From Nitrosomonadales bacterium (GTDB lineage: Bacteria > Pseudomonadota > Gammaproteobacteria > Burkholderiales > Gallionellaceae): DNA of 64,000 bases. The stretch is from positions 124,001 through 188,000 of the forward strand of contig JACRNY010000002.1 of the NCBI GenBank assembly GCA_016214695.1. The letters are read 5' to 3'. Positions 58,699 through 64,000 of this stretch are shown here, in pieces. The notes under the pieces were generated by a model. It did not search any database, was not told the origin of the DNA, and saw nothing but the letters and a program-made list of their open reading frames with translations. Made by a program: the position numbers and the translations under genes. The first letter of the stretch is position 1. Each line of letters begins with the position of its first letter.

Positions 58699-59668
58699 GC
58701 TGACCTCGTTCGAATCTCTTCCATGCCGCGTCGAGCGACAACATCAATACCGCGTAAGTGCCGCACACCACCGCAAATGCCAGCACGGGAAAAGCCTGCC
58801 CCATAGCCAGCAAGGCCAACGCCCCGCTCGCCAGCATCAGACCGTATTCGACCAGCGCCACCTTGCGATGGCTCCATCCCATCTGTATCGCGCGCTGGTA
58901 GTAATGTTCGCGGTGCGCCTCGGTGACCCTGGCGCCGCGCAGGCTGCGTTTCAGCAGTGTGACGCTCGCATCCACGATGAAGGGCGAGAACACCAGCACG
59001 GGGAACCATGCGCTCCAACAGCCCTGCTGCCAGCCCCACAGTCCCATCGCGGCGGCGAGGAAACCGAGCGGGATGGAACCCGCATCGCCCATGAACACCC
59101 GCGCGGGATGGAAATTGAAGAACAGAAAACCGAGTGCGGCCGCGCTGATGCTGAAGTTCAGCATCGCCAGCGTATCGGCATGCGCCAGCAGCGCGGCGAT
59201 ACCGTAGGCGGCGAAGCCGAACAGCGCCATGCCGCCCGCCAGCCCGTTCGAGCCATCCATGAAATTGTAGAGATTGGTCATCCACACCGTGAGCAACAGC
59301 AGCGCCAGCGCGAATATGGCGCCCTGCTGCGTGAAGAAGCCGGAACCGGCCACCAGAATGGCTGCCGCGAGAAGTTGTGCCGAGAGGCGCACGCGCACCG
59401 GCATACCGCGCATATCGTCCAGCAGCGAGACCGCGAACAGCATGGCCAGCGGCAGCAACAGCCACCAGGTCAGCGCACCGGCAATCATCAGCCAGCCCGC
59501 CAGCACACCCGCCATGAGGCCGACGCCGCCCATGCGCGGGACGGGTCTGGAATGCAATGAACGCTCGTTGGGGATGTCCTGGATCTTGTAGCTGAACTTG
59601 CCGGACAGGATGAACGCAAGCGACGACAGGGTAACCAGGGCGGAGACGATGGGGGCGTAATAGGGCAT
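58691..59668 (-). CDS. WecA/WbpL-like undecaprenyl-phosphate sugar-1-phosphate transferase
   Basis: 325 residues from the ATG at 59668; an upstream ATG at 59689 is possible, and neither has a strong ribosome site. MraY/WecA fold with about ten helices. RPVPRMGGVGLMAG, NLYNFMDGSNGLAGG and RVFMGDAGSIPLGF carry the metal and substrate Asp residues. It starts O-antigen synthesis by loading the lipid carrier. It overlaps the dehydratase gene by 8 bp. Confidence 0.9.
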   Translation of the reverse strand: MPYYAPIVSALVTLSSLAFILSGKFSYKIQDIPNERSLHSRPVPRMGGVGLMAGVLAGWLMIAGALTWWLLLPLAMLFAVSLLDDMRGMPVRVRLSAQLLAAAILVAGSGFFTQQGAIFALALLLLTVWMTNLYNFMDGSNGLAGGMALFGFAAYGIAALLAHADTLAMLNFSISAAALGFLFFNFHPARVFMGDAGSIPLGFLAAAMGLWGWQQGCWSAWFPVLVFSPFIVDASVTLLKRSLRGARVTEAHREHYYQRAIQMGWSHRKVALVEYGLMLASGALALLAMGQAFPVLAFAVVCGTYAVLMLSLDAAWKRFERGQHA

Positions 59669-59695
59669 GTAAGATCTGCTAGGAACCATTCCGGC

Positions 59696-60175
59696 TCACG
59701 CCCAGCCTCGCTGCTCGATTTCCGAAATCATCCTGTTCGCAACGGCAACGAGCGAAGGTACAAATGCATGTCCGGCCTGCAAAGCGCTGACGAGAACCGC
59801 CGGATCCTCTACATATTCGTGGACCATCTGGTTTCTGAGATAGCGCATCGTCATCCAATCCTCAACCGACCCCAGCAAACCAAGACGCTCGGCACGATCA
59901 AGGTTATCAATGGTAGCGGATGTTTTTTCGCCCAGCGAAAGCAGCAGCAAAGGCAACAGTTTGTCACCCACGGTGTCTTGCAGTCGGCCAAATCTGCCCA
60001 CGAAAGCTTCAACTCGCTCTGCCAAATCAGGGTCAGTTTCGATTTGCCCGGCTTGCTTCAATGAAAATGCACTGGCAAACAAGCGCTGGTCTGTCGTGGA
60101 AAGGTGTTCGCATTCTTTGCGTATCACGCGGGTTAAAAACTGCAGACGCTGCGCGATCTTGGGATCGATTGTCAT
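59696..60175 (-). CDS. HEPN-domain (HepT-like) protein of an MNT/HEPN pair
   Basis: 159 residues, all-helical. The HEPN RNase signature R-x4-H-x-Y appears as RNQMVHEY. In characterised HepT/MntA modules this protein is the RNase toxin, silenced when MntA adds AMP to its Tyr. The start overlaps the nucleotidyltransferase stop as ATGA. It is longer than minimal HepT proteins (about 110-140) through its N-terminal helices. Confidence 0.85.
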   Translation of the reverse strand: MTIDPKIAQRLQFLTRVIRKECEHLSTTDQRLFASAFSLKQAGQIETDPDLAERVEAFVGRFGRLQDTVGDKLLPLLLLSLGEKTSATIDNLDRAERLGLLGSVEDWMTMRYLRNQMVHEYVEDPAVLVSALQAGHAFVPSLVAVANRMISEIEQRGWA

Positions 60176-60471
60176 AACAATTCGCCTTCCCTGAAGGCAA
60201 CGTCATGAATGGGCAGACGTCTGAGGTTCGGTGCACTGAGCAGCACGTCAACCCTGCGCCCATGCATGGCGCGAGACACTTGGGCAGACATTCTTGCAAC
60301 CATAAGCGCCGGATTCTCCACAGGCTCGGTCGACTCAAGCATAAGATCAATATCACCGCCATGGCCGCTGTCATCAAGTCTTGAGCCGAACACGCGCACG
60401 CGTGACTGACCACCCGCCACCTGGAGGGCGAGCTGGCGAATCAGCCGGATCTGGTCGTCAGTCAACCGCAT
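60172..60471 (-). CDS. MntA-like minimal nucleotidyltransferase (antitoxin of the pair)
   Basis: 99 residues from the ATG at 60471; an extension to 60630 reads through REP-like DNA. Pol-beta-type motif VRVFGSRLDDSGHGGDIDLM supplies the two catalytic Asp residues, and the third is in GRRVDVLLS. Expected to AMPylate the HEPN partner. It is the first gene of a two-gene operon. Confidence 0.87.
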   Translation of the reverse strand: MRLTDDQIRLIRQLALQVAGGQSRVRVFGSRLDDSGHGGDIDLMLESTEPVENPALMVARMSAQVSRAMHGRRVDVLLSAPNLRRLPIHDVAFREGELL

Positions 60472-60626
60472 TTTAGCCACCCTCAAAATTTGCCCGCTCT
60501 GCGGGATGGATTGTCTCGCTGGATTCCCGGATTCACGGAAATGCGCAACCCCAATTGGAGTCGCGCGGATTTTACCACTATCCAACGGCGCAGCCTGCTG
60601 CCGTTCATACAGAGCATGCGGAAAAA

Positions 60627-61751
60627 TCACCGCAAATCGCTCAACACATAATGGGTGCTGCGACCGCCTGCTCCGGCGCTCACCAACACTCCGCGCTCAA
60701 CCAACTCCTTGATGTCGCGCAGTGCGGTATCCGGCGAGCAATGATTCATGGTCACCCACTTCTTGTTGGTCAGATTACCCTCGAATCCATCCAGCAACTT
60801 ATTGAGCATCCTCACTTGGCGTTCATTCATGGATGCGCCTGACCAGTGTCTCCAGAAGGCCGCCTTTGACAGCACACCCTGCGTCTTCTCGTCGACGTTC
60901 AGTATCGCGTTCAGCAGGCACCCCAAGAACCATTCCAGCCATTCAGTGACATCCAGCGTGCCTTTTTGGGCGGATTCCAAAGCTTCATAGTATTCCTTGC
61001 GCTCGCGCCGTATCTGCGCTGACAGACTGTAAAACCGTTGCGGGGAGCCGTCGGCCCGCGCCAGTGCCATGTCGCACACTGCGCGCGCGATGCGCCCATT
61101 GCCATCTTCGAATGGATGAAGGGTGACGAACCATAGATGCGCGAGCCCCGCCTTGATGGTCGGGTCCAGCCCTTGAGCATGATTGAACCAGTCGAGGAAG
61201 CGAAGCATCTCCTGTCCCAATCTTTCTGCCGGGGGCGCTTCGAAGTGTACTTTCTCCTTGCCGACGCCGCCCGAGATGACCTGCATCGGGCCTTCGGCAT
61301 CTGTCCTGTATGTTCCGACCGCGATTCTGGACATGCCACTAAAGCCAGTCGGAAATAGCGCCGCGTGCCAGCCGGACAATCTCTGCTCTGTCAAAGGCCG
61401 GTCATACCCCTGCGTCGCATCGAGCACCATTTCCACCACGCCATCGACATGCCGGTCGGCTGGGGCCAATGCGCCGATATCCAGGCCCAACCGTCTGGCG
61501 AGAGAAGATCGCACGGATTCGGGATCGAGTTTCTCGCCTTCGATCTCGCTCGACTTGATGACATCTTCCGTCAGCGCCGCCAGCGTCGCCTCTTCCGCCA
61601 GTTTGAAGCCGAGCACCTGCATGCTGCCAAGCAGGCGCCCGCGTTCCAGCGTGACTTTTGAGAGCAATGCAGACAGACGACCGGAATCAAATTGCCATTC
61701 GGGCCACTCAGAGCGTTGCCAGATGTACTTGTTGTATTCGCCGCTATTCAT
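60627..61751 (-). CDS. Fic-domain protein with N-terminal inhibitory motif
   Basis: 374 residues from the ATG at 61751. N-terminal inhibitory helix motif SSEIEGE (class II), then Fic core HPFEDGNGRIAR with catalytic His, and a C-terminal winged-helix (DTALRDIKELVERGVLVSAG). The family usually AMPylates protein targets, with Glu of the inhibitory helix blocking ATP. Promoter TTGGAC-N17-TATATT ends six bases before the ATG, so the message may be leaderless. Confidence 0.9.
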   Translation of the reverse strand: MNSGEYNKYIWQRSEWPEWQFDSGRLSALLSKVTLERGRLLGSMQVLGFKLAEEATLAALTEDVIKSSEIEGEKLDPESVRSSLARRLGLDIGALAPADRHVDGVVEMVLDATQGYDRPLTEQRLSGWHAALFPTGFSGMSRIAVGTYRTDAEGPMQVISGGVGKEKVHFEAPPAERLGQEMLRFLDWFNHAQGLDPTIKAGLAHLWFVTLHPFEDGNGRIARAVCDMALARADGSPQRFYSLSAQIRRERKEYYEALESAQKGTLDVTEWLEWFLGCLLNAILNVDEKTQGVLSKAAFWRHWSGASMNERQVRMLNKLLDGFEGNLTNKKWVTMNHCSPDTALRDIKELVERGVLVSAGAGGRSTHYVLSDLR

Positions 61752-61757
61752 GCGACG

Positions 61758-61810
61758 AATATAGCACCGATTCGCCGCATGTCCAATCATTGGGCGCAAT
61801 CAATGCGGCG
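61758..61810 (-). promoter_or_regulatory. Fic promoter with flanking inverted repeat
   Basis: On the minus strand TTGGAC (61781-61786) and TATATT (61758-61763) are 17 nt apart. CGCCGCAT (61773-61780) and ATGCGGCG (61803-61810) form an 8-bp inverted repeat around the -35 region, a plausible operator for the Fic protein's own winged-helix. Confidence 0.6.
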
Positions 61811-61941
61811 ATTAATAGCTTGATCACCGCATCATTTGAAATGGGAATATATGGATTCGTCATTCCGGCTTGCCCGAAGTGCAGCCTGTCCTGAGCCTGA
61901 CGAAGGGCCGGAATGACGGCCTGCCGGGCCACCCGGTTCAT

Positions 61942-62555
61942 TCAACCCCGGATGATCTTGCCCCTGGCCAGTTCTGCCAATACCTGCTGTACGCACGCGT
62001 CCAGCGGCCTGGAGGTATCCACCGCCAGCTCGGGTTTGTCCGGTGCCTCGTAGGGCGACGAAATCCCGGTGAAATGCTTGATCTCGCCGGCGCGTGCCTT
62101 CTTGTAGAGACCTTTGACGTCGCGCTCCTCGCACAACTCGATCGAACACTGGCAATAGATCTCGACGAACTCGCCCGGTTGCACCATGGCGCGTACCTTG
62201 TCGCGGTCGGCGCGGAAGGGCGAGATGAATGCGGTCAGCACGATCACGCCCGCCTCCATGAAGAGCTTGGCCACCTCGCCGATGCGGCGGATGTTCTCGA
62301 CACGGTCTTCCGCCGAGAAGCCCAGATCGCCACACAGGCCATGACGCACATTGTCACCGTCCAGCACGAAGGTATGGCAACCCATCTGGTGCAACTGCTC
62401 TTCCACCTCGTGCGCGAGCGTCGATTTGCCCGCGCCGGACAAGCCGGTGAACCACAGGATCGCCCCGCGGTGCCCGTTCTGCTGCTCGCGGCGCGCGCGG
62501 GTCACCGTGGCGTGGTGCCAGACCACGTTGTCCGAAGTTGCCGTTGTATTCTCTT

Positions 62556-62568
<13 letters not shown>
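61942..62568 (-). CDS. cysC: Adenylylsulfate (APS) kinase
   Basis: 208 residues. P-loop [11 protein letters not shown] near 40-50, [16 protein letters not shown] for APS binding, and [13 protein letters not shown] and [11 protein letters not shown] are diagnostic. It makes PAPS from APS. It follows cysQ with a 13-bp overlap. Here it lies in a polysaccharide locus with no sulfate-assimilation genes, so PAPS may serve glycan sulfation (inference). Confidence 0.94.
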
Positions 62569-63365
<797 letters not shown>

Positions 63366-63377
63366 TTCCGTCCCCCG

Positions 63378-64000
63378 CTATCTCTTGACTAGCCCTTTGT
63401 TCAACACTCGCCACACCTCACGCGCAGAAACGGCTCGTTCCGCCTGTACTTTTCTGCGCTTGCGCCACATCTTCGGCAAACCGATCAGCGCATCACGCTT
63501 GGCCCGCAGGATCACTGCGCCATGCCCTCTCAATGCGAACCAGACGATAGTCACCAGATTCAGCAACAGATGCAACGGCAACAGCAGCCAGAACAGCATC
63601 CCCGGCATGTCCTTCACGAAGGTCCATACCAGATTGCGATGTCCGTGATACAGGGCGAAATCGCTGTGCCGGCTCCCGGTCGTGCCCGAACCGACGTGGT
63701 GTACCACCGACCTCGGCACATAGAGACAGCGATGACCCGCCAGTCTCATGCGAAAACCAAGATCGACATCTTCCGAATAACAGAAATAATCCTCGTCGAA
63801 ACCCCCGGCCTCCCGCAGCGTGCTGCGCCGGTAAAGCGCAGCGGCCGCACAGGGCGAGAATATCTCGCAGTCATCCCCGGCGTCGGCCGATACATACATG
63901 CCGTGTCCAGCCCGCCACACCAGCCCGCTCACGTGATAGATGTCCCCTACGCCATCCTGCAGCGCCGGATCCGCAGCATCGACCAGCTTGCTGCCGAACA
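63378..64000 (-). CDS. GT2 glycosyltransferase, 5' end beyond window
   Basis: The open frame runs from the stop at 63378 to the right edge, so the first part is missing. Visible motifs are AAALYRRSTLREAGGFDEDY and FCYSEDVDLGFRMRLAGHR, the acceptor and catalytic-base region of rhamnosyl/WcaA-like GT2 enzymes. A membrane-associated C-terminal part (LFWLLLPLHLLLNLVTIVWF) follows. A GTG at 63932 is internal, not a start. Confidence 0.85.
   Translation of the reverse strand, partial: FGSKLVDAADPALQDGVGDIYHVSGLVWRAGHGMYVSADAGDDCEIFSPCAAAALYRRSTLREAGGFDEDYFCYSEDVDLGFRMRLAGHRCLYVPRSVVHHVGSGTTGSRHSDFALYHGHRNLVWTFVKDMPGMLFWLLLPLHLLLNLVTIVWFALRGHGAVILRAKRDALIGLPKMWRKRRKVQAERAVSAREVWRVLNKGLVKR

Overview
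This 64 kb window looks like chromosomal DNA of a GC-rich (about 60% by eye) autotrophic betaproteobacterium. The closest fit is the Nitrosomonadales/Gallionellaceae (Sideroxydans/Gallionella-like). This placement is inferred from gene content: a class I Calvin-cycle phosphoribulokinase, betaproteobacterial families (BPSS1780-type membrane protein, DUF2782, DUF3426 zinc-ribbon protein), HemJ-type protoporphyrinogen oxidase, and a tandem glycine riboswitch in front of gcvT. No 16S gene, tRNA or transposase was found.

Layout. 1-8.4 kb: small stress and unknown genes, a THUMP methyltransferase, hemJ, a NodIJ-like ABC exporter with a thioesterase between its two genes, a hydrolase/ferredoxin/VanZ operon and a bacteriohemerythrin. 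8.4-11.6 kb: a frameshifted DUF167 gene, a pseudouridine-synthase-like protein with an altered active-site motif, a VF530 protein, and a 1.8 kb island of two orphan genes bounded by long composite inverted repeats. 11.6-32.9 kb: housekeeping genes (polA, LOG family, thrB, uvrD, MazG-like, prk, leuS-lptE-holA-cutA-dsbD, aroQ-accB-accC-prmA). 33-44.3 kb: glycine riboswitch, gcvT, gcvH, gcvP, tpx, a YcgR-like PilZ protein, a CtpF-like P-type ATPase, a PfkB kinase, a VOC protein and a ketosamine kinase. 44.3-46.9 kb: a predicted small RNA, a cold-shock gene, infA, a MazEF module and apaH. 47-64 kb: a surface-polysaccharide locus (WecE/WecD pair, GtrA/GtrB, several glycosyltransferases, O-antigen ligase, WbpM/PglF-like dehydratase, WecA-like initiating transferase, cysC/cysQ), broken by a MNT/HEPN pair and a Fic gene.

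Most striking features. (1) A GC-rich palindromic repeat that codes for a P-S-P..G-R-G..G-E-G type peptide lies in frame inside four conserved genes (polA, uvrD, leuS, gcvT); it also lies in front of a glycosyltransferase gene whose first codons are duplicated. This resembles in principle the Rickettsia palindromic elements. (2) A minus-strand small RNA at about 44270-44376 has a near-consensus sigma70 promoter, four stem-loops, two C-rich anti-Shine-Dalgarno loops and a terminator with seven Us. (3) Four copies of a CACAGAG-arm hairpin all sit just after a stop codon, between two co-directional genes. (4) Two long composite repeats in inverted orientation bracket an orphan-gene island.
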